Shown: positions 24,462 to 33,500 of the stretch, one piece after another | Layout of the letters: every line of letters begins with the position of its first letter | Numbering within the stretch: position 1 is the first letter of the stretch | Source: DASUNQ01 sp035536455 | GTDB taxonomy: Bacteria > Acidobacteriota > Thermoanaerobaculia > Multivoradales > UBA5704 | Reading direction: 5' to 3' | Length of the DNA: 64,000 nt | Assembly: GCA_035536455.1 (NCBI GenBank) | Contig: DATLOC010000040.1 | Span: forward strand, 1-64,000 | Program-made: the position numbers and the translations under genes | Notes under the pieces: generated by a model | What the model was told of the DNA's origin: nothing | Seen by the model: the letters and a program-made list of their open reading frames with translations, nothing else | The model's database searches: none

Positions 24462-24762
24462 CGCCGCGCGCTGCCTACCACGCACGCCGCACCCGATCAA
24501 GCGCCAACTCCGCAACGGCGCCCCCGGTCCCGGGGCCCGGAGGTCTCTGGAGCGCCGGGCGCTCCGTCCGCTCCCTTGCGCAGTCCACCGTGCGAAGCGC
24601 CGGAGCCACCACCGTGTCTGCCGGCAACACCCCCCTGAACCAGCACGCGAAGCGCGGACACAAAGGAGCGCCCGGCGCGGAGGAGAGCCTCCGAGCCCCC
24701 ACACCGAAACCCCCGACGACGCCCCCCTGTTTTTCAGCCCATACAATCGCCCCCGCCCGCCC
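24462..24762. other. Divergent intergenic region with strong C-over-G skew
   Basis: 301 bases between the DsbD-like and fpg starts. I see no gene that makes sense, although frames stay open on both strands. On the plus strand C far exceeds G, and this composition continues into both flanking genes. A TACAAT box at 24742-24747, 15 nt before the fpg ATG, is a candidate -10 element. On the other side a TAGGCA box lies 10 nt before the DsbD-like ATG. Confidence 0.5.
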
Positions 24763-25671
24763 ATGCCCGAGCTCCCCGACATCGTCATCTACCTAGAGCG
24801 CCTAGCCCCCATCGTCTTAAACAAACCCCTGGAATCCATCCGCCTCGCGAGCCCCTTCCTCCTCCGCACAGTAGACCCCCCACTAACCGCCGCCACCAAC
24901 CGCCGAGTCACCTCCCTCCACCGCCTAGGCAAACGCATCGTCTGGACCCTAGAAGACGACCTCCACCTCGTCTTCCACCTAATGATCGCCGGTCGCTTCC
25001 ACCTCCGCCCCCCCGCCGCCAAGCTAGCCGGCAAGACCGCCCTGGCCGCCTTCGACTTCCCCGAAGCCACCATCCTCCTGACCGAAGCCAGCCCCAAAAA
25101 ACGAGCCTCCCTTCGCCTCGTCCGCGGCGCCGCCGACCTCGCCGCCCTCGACCCCGGCGGCCTCGAAGTCCTCGAGGCCGACCTCCCCGCCTTCCGCGCC
25201 GCCCTAGCGCGCGAGACCCACACCCTGAAGCGCGCCCTTACCGACCCGCGCCTCTTCTCCGGCATCGGCAACGCCTACTCCGACGAGATCCTCCACCGCG
25301 CCAAGCTCTCCCCCTTCAAGCGCTCGACCGAGCTCGCGGACGACGAGATCGAGCGCCTCTTCGCCGCGACGCGCTCGACCCTTCTCGAATGGACCGAGCG
25401 CCTGCGCGCCCAAGTGGGGGAGCGGTTCCCCGAGAAGGTCACCGCCTTCCGCCCGGAGATGGCGGTGCACGGCCGCTACGGCCTGCCCTGTCCGGACTGC
25501 GGCGCGCCGGTGCAGCGCGTCCTGTACGCCGAGAACGAGGCCAACTACTGCGCCCGCTGCCAGACCGGCGGGCGGCTCCTCGCCGACCGCGTGCTCTCGC
25601 GCCTGCTCAAGACCGACTGGCCGCGCACCCTCGAAGAGCTGGAAGAGCGCCGCGCCGCAGCGCGGGCCTGA
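24763..25671 (+). CDS. Formamidopyrimidine-DNA glycosylase family protein
   Basis: A base-excision-repair enzyme of the Fpg/Nei family (302 aa): excises oxidised bases and nicks the DNA with the N-terminal Pro as Schiff-base nucleophile. It begins MPELPD (P2, E3 catalytic), has the H2TH region TDPRLFSGIGNAYSDEILHRAKLSPF, and a C-terminal zinc finger C-x2-C...C-x2-C (PCPDCG, CARCQTGG). The D in PELPD (usually E) and the partial motifs leave Fpg versus Nei-like open. The 5' third uses CTA/TTA leucine codons and C-rich third positions unlike the neighbours. The nitrilase gene follows 16 bases later. Confidence 0.9.
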   Translation: MPELPDIVIYLERLAPIVLNKPLESIRLASPFLLRTVDPPLTAATNRRVTSLHRLGKRIVWTLEDDLHLVFHLMIAGRFHLRPPAAKLAGKTALAAFDFPEATILLTEASPKKRASLRLVRGAADLAALDPGGLEVLEADLPAFRAALARETHTLKRALTDPRLFSGIGNAYSDEILHRAKLSPFKRSTELADDEIERLFAATRSTLLEWTERLRAQVGERFPEKVTAFRPEMAVHGRYGLPCPDCGAPVQRVLYAENEANYCARCQTGGRLLADRVLSRLLKTDWPRTLEELEERRAAARA

Positions 25672-25687
25672 TCGTAGGAGGAGAGCG

Positions 25688-26497
25688 ATGTTCCTCGCCG
25701 CCGCCGTGCAGATGACCTCGACCTCCGACGCCGAGGCGAACTGGGAGGCGGCGTGGGAGCTGGTCGAGCGCGCCGCCGCCCACGGCGCGCGGCTCGTCGC
25801 CACCCCGGAGAACACCAACTACCTGGGGCCGCACGAGGAGAAGGTGCGCCGCGCCGAGCCGCTCGGCGGCTCGACCTGCACGCGGTTCGCCGACCTGGCG
25901 CGCCGGCTCGGCATCCACCTCCTCCTCGGCTCCTTCAACGAGGCGAGCGGCGACGCGGCCCGCTGCTACAACACCAGCGTCCTCTTCGGGCCGGACGGCG
26001 CCGTCCTCGCCGTCTACCGCAAGATCCACCTCTTCGACGTCGACGTCTCGGACGACCTCCGCTTCTTCGAATCCGCCACGGTGCTCCCCGGCGCCGAGAC
26101 CGTGGTCGTCGAGACGCCGCTCGCCCGCCTCGGCCTCTCGATCTGCTACGACCTCCGCTTCCCCGAGCTCTACTGCCGCCTGGCTGCCGCCGGCGCCGAG
26201 CTCCTCGCCGTGCCCTCGGCCTTCACCCTCACCACAGGCAAGGACCACTGGGAGCCGCTGCTGCGCGCTCGCGCCATCGAGAACCAGTGCTACGTCCTGG
26301 CGCCGGCGCAGCACGGCCGCCACGACGACCGGGGGCTCAAGGAGAGCTGGGGGCACGCGATGCTCGTCGATCCGTGGGGGCAGGTCGTGGCCTGCGCCTC
26401 CGACGGCCCGGGGCTGGCGCTCGGGTTTGTCGAGCGCGACCGGATCGCGCGCATCCGCCGCGCCATGCCGGTCGCGCAGCACCGGCGGCTGACGTAG
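25688..26497 (+). CDS. Carbon-nitrogen hydrolase (nitrilase superfamily, Nit-type amidase)
   Basis: 269 residues with the complete nitrilase triad: E41 (ATPENTNY), K112 (VYRKIHLFD) and C153 (SICYDLRFPELY). Length and motifs match the Nit1/Nit2 branch, which removes damaged metabolites such as deaminated glutathione or alpha-ketoglutaramate; cytosolic. A TAGGAGGAGAG site precedes the ATG. It lies just downstream of fpg on the same strand, possibly a small damage-control operon. Confidence 0.92.
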   Translation: MFLAAAVQMTSTSDAEANWEAAWELVERAAAHGARLVATPENTNYLGPHEEKVRRAEPLGGSTCTRFADLARRLGIHLLLGSFNEASGDAARCYNTSVLFGPDGAVLAVYRKIHLFDVDVSDDLRFFESATVLPGAETVVVETPLARLGLSICYDLRFPELYCRLAAAGAELLAVPSAFTLTTGKDHWEPLLRARAIENQCYVLAPAQHGRHDDRGLKESWGHAMLVDPWGQVVACASDGPGLALGFVERDRIARIRRAMPVAQHRRLT

Positions 26498-26523
26498 AGG
26501 TGCGGTAGGCTCGATCTTCGACC

Positions 26524-26820
26524 ATGCAGGCGGACTACCAGGACTTCAAGCTGCTCTGGCTCTCGGTGCTGCCGATCACCAAGGACGCCATCCACATCTA
26601 CATCGGCTTCGCGGCGCTGCTGGTGGCGCTGATCGTCTTCCGCCGGCGGATTACCTCCTACTGGGCGCTGGTGCCGGGACTCGTGGTGTCGCTGGCGATG
26701 GAGGTCTTCGACCTGCGCGACGGCTTCGGCTGGGGGGCGAGCCTGAAGGACCTGGTCAACACCAACCTCATCCCGTTCCTGCTGGTGCAGCTCGCCCGCT
26801 GGCGGCTGATCCGGCAGTGA
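26524..26820 (+). CDS. Small membrane protein of unknown function
   Basis: 98 residues with two or three transmembrane segments (about 22-39, 46-60 and a shorter 80-92), interrupted by FRRRITSYW and LRDGFGWGASLKD. The pattern is reminiscent of VanZ-like or phage-type small membrane proteins, but no family is certain. A TAGGCT box lies 12 nt before the ATG, with no clear ribosome binding site. Confidence 0.6.
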   Translation: MQADYQDFKLLWLSVLPITKDAIHIYIGFAALLVALIVFRRRITSYWALVPGLVVSLAMEVFDLRDGFGWGASLKDLVNTNLIPFLLVQLARWRLIRQ

Positions 26821-26887
26821 CTCCGGCGTAACGCTGCGGCAGGCTCCGGCGCCCATCTCTCCAGCCGCCCCCCGGAAGGAGAGCGCC

Positions 26888-29800
26888 ATGCGCATCCGCC
26901 TCACCGCCCGCTCCGGTCTCGCCGCCGCGCTCACCGCCCTCGCGGCCAGCCCGGCGTCGCCCGCCGCCGCCCAGACCTGCTTCGTCTACGCCGACACCGT
27001 GGCGGCCCCGGCGCCGCTTATCTGTGTGCAGAAGGCGACGCTCGACCCGCCCTGCTCCTACGGCGATCCCGACAACAATCCGCAGGACTGCACGACGATC
27101 CCCGATGCTCCAGGGTCGCAGACGATCCTCGACATGCACACCCGCTGGCATACCTGCTTCGGCAACCGCGGCGGCGCCAACCCGCCCGCCGGCCGGGGCC
27201 AGCGCTGGTACGCCTTCCACCGCCAGTTCGAGCACGACTTCAACCAGTGGCGGCGCACCATCGGGTTCGACCCCATCGAGTCCCTGCACTGGTGCCCGGA
27301 CATGAACCTGCCCGTCGGCACCGGACCCGAGCTCGACCCGGGCGAGCACGTGGTGGACTGCGGCCAAGGCGAGCCGCGGCCCGACGACGTGGACTGTCCG
27401 GACTGCGTTGCGCTCGCGCAGTGCCTCTTCATCGAAGGCGGCGGCCCCGCGGGCTGCGCGGCGAGCCCGGGCTGCGAGACGCCCAATGGCTCGGTGAGCT
27501 TCCCGCACACCCACCTCGAGCAGTTCCCGAATGTCGACGACATCTCCAAGATCCTCGACGGCCAGTTCCACGGCCTGATGCACAACGCGGTCGCCAACGC
27601 CGACGACCCCGACGCCTACAACCGCGACAACGCCGATCCGCTCTGCTCGCCCCGCGACCCGATGTTCTGGCGCCTGCACAAGGCGCTCGACGACGTCGTG
27701 CGCGCCTGGCAGGACCAGAAGGCGGCCGACGTGGTCGTCGTCGTGGACCGCTCGGGCAGCATGGAGGACCCCGACGCCAGCGGCACCACCAAGTTCGCCG
27801 CCGCGCTCGCCGCCGTCGACAACTTCGCCGCCCTGCTGGAAGACCTGCGCGCCGACGGCGCGGTCAACCGGATCGGCATCGTCTCCTACTCGAGCGGCGC
27901 CGCAGTGGACCTGCCGCTGACCGACGCCGACGAGACCCTGCGCGACGCGGGGGAGCCGCTGCCGCTGGCCCTCGCGGCACTCGGCGCGGGCGGGCCGGGC
28001 GGCTGCACCGGGATCGGGGCGGGGTTGAGCAAGGCGATCGGCCTGCTCTGCCCGACGGGCGGGCTCGACCCCGACGGCGATCCCGTCGGCGACTGCGACG
28101 GCTTCGCCGCCGCCGGCGACAACGACCGCAAGGCCATCCTGCTGCTGACCGACGGCCTGGAGAACCGGCCTCCCTGCTTGCAGCCGGCCGGCGCCGGACC
28201 CAACCCCGCCTGCGGCACGCAGTGCTTCGGCCCACAGTTCCCCTACGACACCCTCGGGTTCACCCAGGCGGTCGCTGTCGGCTTCGGCAACGCCGGCTCG
28301 CTCAACGGCGAGCTGCTGACCTTGATGACCGAGCGGCAGGGCGGCATCTACATGCAGAACCCGAACGCCCCCGGCGACGACCTCAAGCACTTCTTCACCA
28401 AGGCGTTCGGCAAGCTGACCGACGAGTTCGTGCTCGTCGACCCGCAAGGGACTCTCGCCGCCGCCGACCCCGCCTCCGAGCCGGTCGAGTACAGCTCCTG
28501 CTTCGACGCCCGGCTCACCTTCGCCTCGGGCTGGCAGACCCCCGCGGCACCCGGCGAGCTGCGCCTGCAGGTGACGACCCCCGCCGGCGACCTGGTGGCG
28601 CGCGGCGCCCCCGGGGTCGAGGCCGACCGCCACCCGACCTGGGACTTCGCCCGCGTCTCGCTGCCTCACCGCGGCGCCAGCACCGGCACCTGGCGGGCGC
28701 AGCTCGTGCGGCCGCACCGCGTCTACGTCAACGGCTTCACGCCCGACGCGTTCGCCGACGCCGCGGCGGGCGTCACCCTGGTGCGGCGCCAGATCCAGCG
28801 GCTCTGCCCGGACGGCTGCCGTCGGGTGCTCTACTTCGAGAAGGAGCGGCGCGGGCCGGTCTCGGTCTACGAGGGTGCTCTGAAGGCGGAGGCGGCCACG
28901 GGCCTCGTCGGCGCGGTCGAGGCGCCGGCCGACGCCGACGCCTTCGCCCAAGCGCTCGCCACGGACCGCTGGGACCTCCTGGTCTACGCGCGGATGGGGA
29001 GCGAGGGGCCCGAGCCCTACGACCAGCGGCTCGCGAGCGCCCTGTGCAGGGGCCGGCGCGCCATCGTCAGCGAGACCCGCGAGGCGGGGCAGGCGATCCT
29101 CCGCTGCGCCGGGGCGCTGCGCGACCAGCGCGTCGGCTTCGACCGCTTGGAGGGCGACGGCAGGCTTTTCTCCGGGGCCCTCGACCTGGTCAACCCCGGC
29201 CACCCGGTGGCGAGCTACGGCCTGCGCCCCACCGTTGCCCAGGTTCGGCCGCAGGCCACCGCCGACGCCGGTAAGACGCTCGCCGTCCTGGCGCGAGCGG
29301 AGCCCGGCCAAGAGCGGCGCTGGTACATGGACGTGCTCGGCAAGGGACTCGCCAAGCTCGATGTCCACCACCAGTCGCTGGAGCAGCGCACCGGTGGCGA
29401 GCTCGTGGCCTCCGCCCGCATCCTGCCTTCCTACATTCCCGCCGGCGGCTTCGATCGGGTGGAGGCGCGGGTCGAGGTCGAGTACCCGAGGATCGGCGCC
29501 GGCACGCTCGCCGGCCAACAGCGCGACAAACGGGGGCGGCAAGTGCGCGGCGAGCTCCTGGACGCGCGGGCGGACGCGCTCAGCCAAGTCGTCATTCCGA
29601 CCGGCCGCGCCAGCTTTCCGCTCTACGACGACGGAACCCACGGCGACATCCACCCCGACAACGCCTACTGGACCGGCACCCTGCACGGCCTGGGGGCCGT
29701 CGACGGCGCCTACCACCTGCGCTACATCTTCGACTTCACCCAGAACGGCTGCACCACGCACCGGGAGATCTTGCACACGACCTACGTCGACGTCCGCGTC

Positions 29801-30454
29801 GACCCCGGGGCGAGCAAGCTCGAGGTCGTCGAGCGGGTACCGGCGGACGGCGGCTGGCGGCTGCGGCTGCGACTGCGCCCGGCCGATCGCTTCGGCAATC
29901 TCCTGGGGCCGGGCCGCCTCACCACCGCCGCCTGCGTTCCCGCAGTGGCCTGCCGAGTGGCGGCGGACGGGATTACGGACCACGGCGACGGCACTTACAC
30001 GCTCACTGTCCAGACGGCGCCCGGAGCGGCCGGCGTGCGTCTGGCGGCGGCGGGAGCGAGCTTCGACCTCGCCCTCCCCTGCGCAGATTGCCCGCGCCTC
30101 GCGGCGGTCGAGCTCGCCGTCGCGCGCATCCCCGAGCACTCCTTCACCAAGGGCGTCGTGCGGCTCGCCGGCCCGGCGCCGCGCGGCGGCGCGGTCGTCC
30201 ACCTGGCGAGCAGCAACCCCGGCGCGGCGGTCGTCCCGGCGACCGTCACTGTGGCGGCGGGGCAGAGCGAGGCGACCTTCGAAGTGGCCGTGCACCACGC
30301 CCACGCCGGGCCGGCGCCGGCCACGATCTCGGCGGTCTACGGCGGCGGGCGGGCAACCGCGACGCTGACCGTCCGCCCGCTGGCGAAGAAGCGCGTCAAC
30401 TCCAGGGAGCCCCCGGCGACGCCGGTTCCGCAAAGGCACTACGACCACCACTGA
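26888..30454 (+). CDS. Secreted tyrosinase-like di-copper domain fused to von Willebrand A and Ig-like domains
   Basis: 1188 residues. A signal peptide (1-29) is followed at about 75-275 by a tyrosinase central-domain-like region. It has H84-x3-H88, then H111 in WYAFHRQFEHDF (the W-x-x-x-H-R...FE signature), H228-x3-H232 (FHGLMHN), and RDPMFWRLHKALDD with H264. Residues 282-480 form a vWA domain with intact MIDAS (D-x-S-x-S at 287-291, GCTGIGAG, LLTDGLEN). From about 500 onward come beta-sandwich repeats including a hydrolase-associated CARDB or Ig-like series, with many Cys. GGAAGGAGAG precedes the ATG. It may be a copper oxidase or oxygen-binding protein that adheres to or crosslinks surfaces. 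I know of no characterised protein with this architecture. Confidence 0.85.
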   Translation: MRIRLTARSGLAAALTALAASPASPAAAQTCFVYADTVAAPAPLICVQKATLDPPCSYGDPDNNPQDCTTIPDAPGSQTILDMHTRWHTCFGNRGGANPPAGRGQRWYAFHRQFEHDFNQWRRTIGFDPIESLHWCPDMNLPVGTGPELDPGEHVVDCGQGEPRPDDVDCPDCVALAQCLFIEGGGPAGCAASPGCETPNGSVSFPHTHLEQFPNVDDISKILDGQFHGLMHNAVANADDPDAYNRDNADPLCSPRDPMFWRLHKALDDVVRAWQDQKAADVVVVVDRSGSMEDPDASGTTKFAAALAAVDNFAALLEDLRADGAVNRIGIVSYSSGAAVDLPLTDADETLRDAGEPLPLALAALGAGGPGGCTGIGAGLSKAIGLLCPTGGLDPDGDPVGDCDGFAAAGDNDRKAILLLTDGLENRPPCLQPAGAGPNPACGTQCFGPQFPYDTLGFTQAVAVGFGNAGSLNGELLTLMTERQGGIYMQNPNAPGDDLKHFFTKAFGKLTDEFVLVDPQGTLAAADPASEPVEYSSCFDARLTFASGWQTPAAPGELRLQVTTPAGDLVARGAPGVEADRHPTWDFARVSLPHRGASTGTWRAQLVRPHRVYVNGFTPDAFADAAAGVTLVRRQIQRLCPDGCRRVLYFEKERRGPVSVYEGALKAEAATGLVGAVEAPADADAFAQALATDRWDLLVYARMGSEGPEPYDQRLASALCRGRRAIVSETREAGQAILRCAGALRDQRVGFDRLEGDGRLFSGALDLVNPGHPVASYGLRPTVAQVRPQATADAGKTLAVLARAEPGQERRWYMDVLGKGLAKLDVHHQSLEQRTGGELVASARILPSYIPAGGFDRVEARVEVEYPRIGAGTLAGQQRDKRGRQVRGELLDARADALSQVVIPTGRASFPLYDDGTHGDIHPDNAYWTGTLHGLGAVDGAYHLRYIFDFTQNGCTTHREILHTTYVDVRVDPGASKLEVVERVPADGGWRLRLRLRPADRFGNLLGPGRLTTAACVPAVACRVAADGITDHGDGTYTLTVQTAPGAAGVRLAAAGASFDLALPCADCPRLAAVELAVARIPEHSFTKGVVRLAGPAPRGGAVVHLASSNPGAAVVPATVTVAAGQSEATFEVAVHHAHAGPAPATISAVYGGGRATATLTVRPLAKKRVNSREPPATPVPQRHYDHH

Positions 30455-30529
30455 GCGGGTGGTTCGGGAGAGAATAGGGCGCGCTTCCGGCGTGTTATCC
30501 TTACGCCGGGATTGCGCCCCGGTTTCCCG

Positions 30530-33500
30530 ATGCCGCTCGCCCCCTTCCACCCCGCCGTCGCCGCCTGGTTCGAGCGCCGCTTCGGCGCGCCGACCGAGGT
30601 GCAGGCGCTCGCCTGGCCGGCGATCCGCTCGGGCTCCCACACCCTGATCGCCGCGCCGACCGGCTCGGGGAAAACCCTCGCCGCGTTCCTCGCCGCCCTC
30701 GACGAGCTTGCCCGCGACGCCCTCGCCGGTCGCCTCGAGGACGCGACGCGGGTCGTCTATGTCTCGCCGCTGCGGGCGCTGTCGAACGACATCAAGAACA
30801 ACCTGGAGGAGCCGCTGGCCGGTATTCGGGCGGAGATGGCGGCGCGCGGGCTGGGGGAGATCGAGATCCGCACCGCTCTGCGCACCGGCGACACGCCGGC
30901 GTCCGAGCGGACGGCGATGGCGAAGCGGCCGCCGCACATCCTGGTCACCACACCCGAGTCGCTCTACCTCCTGCTGACCAGCGAGAGCGGCCGCGCCATG
31001 CTGCGCACAGTGCGCACCGCGATCGTCGACGAGATCCATGCTCTCGCTCCCAACCGGCGCGGCGCCCACCTGGCGCTCTCGTTGGCGCGGCTCGAGGCCC
31101 TGGCCCAAGCGCCCGCGGCCGCGGGCGCACCCGGGACACCGGCCGGCGGACTCACCCGCGTCGGCCTCTCGGCGACGCAGCGGCCGATCGAGGAGGTGGC
31201 GCGCTGGCTGGTCGGGATCGGCGCCGACGGCGGCGCGCCGCCGTGCACGATCGTGGACGTCGGCCACGCCCGCCGCCTCGACCTCGCGATCGAGCTTCCC
31301 TCCTCGCCGCTCGAAGCGGTGATGGCCAACGAGGTCTGGGAGGAGATCTACGACCGCACCGCCGAGCTGATCCGCGAGCACCGCACGACGCTGGTCTTCG
31401 TCAACACCCGCCGGCGCGCCGAGCGGACGGTGCGCCACCTCGCCGACCGGCTGGGCGAGGAGGCGGTCGCCGCCCACCACGGGAGCCTGTCGCGCGAGAA
31501 GCGCCTGGAAGCCGAGCGTCGCCTCAAGGCCGGCGAGCTGCGGGCGATCGTCGCCACCTCCTCGCTCGAGCTCGGGATCGACGTCGGCGCCATCGAGCTG
31601 GTCGTCCAGGTGGGCTCGACGCGCTCGATCGCTGGGCTTCTCCAGCGCGTCGGGCGCTCGGGGCACCACCTGGCCGGCCTGCCCAAGGGACGGGTCTTCC
31701 CGGCCAGCCGCGACGAGCTGGTCGAGGTCACGGCGCTCCTCGACGCCGTCCGCCGCGGCGAGCTGGACCGGTTGCACATCCCGGAGAAGCCGCTCGACGT
31801 CCTGGCGCAGCAGATCGTCGCCGCAGTGGCGGCGGAGGAGTGGACGGAGGACGACCTTTACGCGCTTGTCCGCCGCGCCTGGCCGTACCGCAACGTCGAG
31901 CGCGCCGAGTTCGACGAGATCGTGACGATGCTCGCGCAGGGATTCCACACCCGGCGCGGCCGGCGCTCGGCCTACCTCCACCAGGACGCGGTGAACGGGC
32001 GCCTGCGGGCACGGCGCGGGGCGCGGATGACGGCGCTCACCTCCGGCGGCGCCATCCCCGACACCGCCGACTACGACGTCATCCTCGAGCCCAGCGCCAC
32101 CTTCATCGGCACCGTCAACGAGGACTTCGCGGTCGAGAGCCTGGCGGGGGACATCTTCCAGCTCGGCAACCTGTCCTGGCGGATCCTGAAGGTCGAGCCC
32201 GGGCGGCTGCGCGTCGAGGACGCGCGCGGCCAGCCGCCGTCGATCCCCTTCTGGCTCGGCGAGGCGCCGGCGCGGACGGCGGAGCTGTCGGCCGCGGTGT
32301 CGCGCCTGCGCGAGGAGATCGCGGCGCGCATGGCGGCGGCGCCATCGCCAGAGGAGGGGGTCGAGGCGGTCGTCGTCTGGCTCACCGGCGAGGTCGGGCT
32401 GACGCCGGCGGCGGCGCGGCAGGTCGCCGACTACCTCGCCGCCGGCTGGGCCGCGCTCGGCCTGCTGCCGAGCCAGCGGACGCTGGTGGCCGAGCGCTTC
32501 TTCGACGAGGCCGGCGACATGCACCTCGTCCTCCACTCGACCTTCGGTAGCCGCATCAACCGTGCGCTCGGCTTGGCGCTGCGCAAGCGCTTCTGTCAGA
32601 GCTTCAACTTCGAGCTGCAGGCGGCGGCGTCGGACGACGCGGTGGTGCTCTCGCTCGGCCCCACCCACAGCTTCCCACTGCCGGAGGTCTTCCGCTTCCT
32701 GCGCTCGGAGACGGCGCGCGACGTCCTCACCCAGGCGATGCTCGACTCGCCGCTCTTCCCGGTGCGCTGGCGCTGGAACGCCTCGCGCTCGCTCGCCCTG
32801 CCGCGCTTCCGCGGCGGCAAGCGGGTGCCGCCGCGCCTGCAGCGTCAGCAGGCCGAGGACCTGGCGGCCGTCCTCTTCCCCGACCAGCTCGCCTGCTTCG
32901 AGAACATCGTCGGCGAGCGCGAGGTCCCCGACCACCCGCTGGTGCGGCAGACCGTCCACGACTGCCTCGAAGAGGCGATGGACGCGACCGGGCTCGAGCG
33001 CCTGCTGGCGCGCGTCGAGGCGGGCGACCTGGCCGTCGAGGCGCGCGAGCTGACCGAGCCGTCGCCCCTGGCCCACGAGATCCTCAACGCCCGGGTCTAC
33101 GAGTTCCTCGACGACGCGCCGCTAGAAGAGCGCCGCACGCAGGCGGTGATGACCCGGCGCTGGCTGGACGTGGACAGCGCCGCCGAGCTCGGCACCCTCG
33201 ACGCCGCGGCGATCGAGCGGGTGCGTGCCGAGGCCTGGCCGGAGCCGCAGGACGCCGACGAGCTGCACGACGCGCTGGTGACGCTCGGGTTCCTGACCGA
33301 GGCCGAAGGACAGGAAGGGAAGTGGGAGGAGCTGTTCGCGGCGCTGGTGGCGGCGGGGCGGGCGACGGTGGCGGTGGTCGCGCCGCAGGGCGGGTCAGAG
33401 GTGGGAGCGCGGCTCTGGGTCGCCGCCGAGCGGTTGGCCGAGCTGGTGGCCCTTCATCCGAAAGCGCGGCTCGAGCCGGAGCTGACGCTGCCGCCGCGGC

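Noticed and set aside
24462..24762. N-terminal extension of the DsbD-like gene through the open upstream frame
   Set aside because: The signal peptide lies at the internal ATG; upstream residues are low-complexity and would place the signal over 100 residues inside.
26768..33076. A 2102-codon minus-strand open frame
   Set aside because: It is antisense to the tyrosinase-vWA and Lhr genes, which have clear family motifs. Its low-complexity Arg/Gly/Val composition shows it is a GC-rich shadow.
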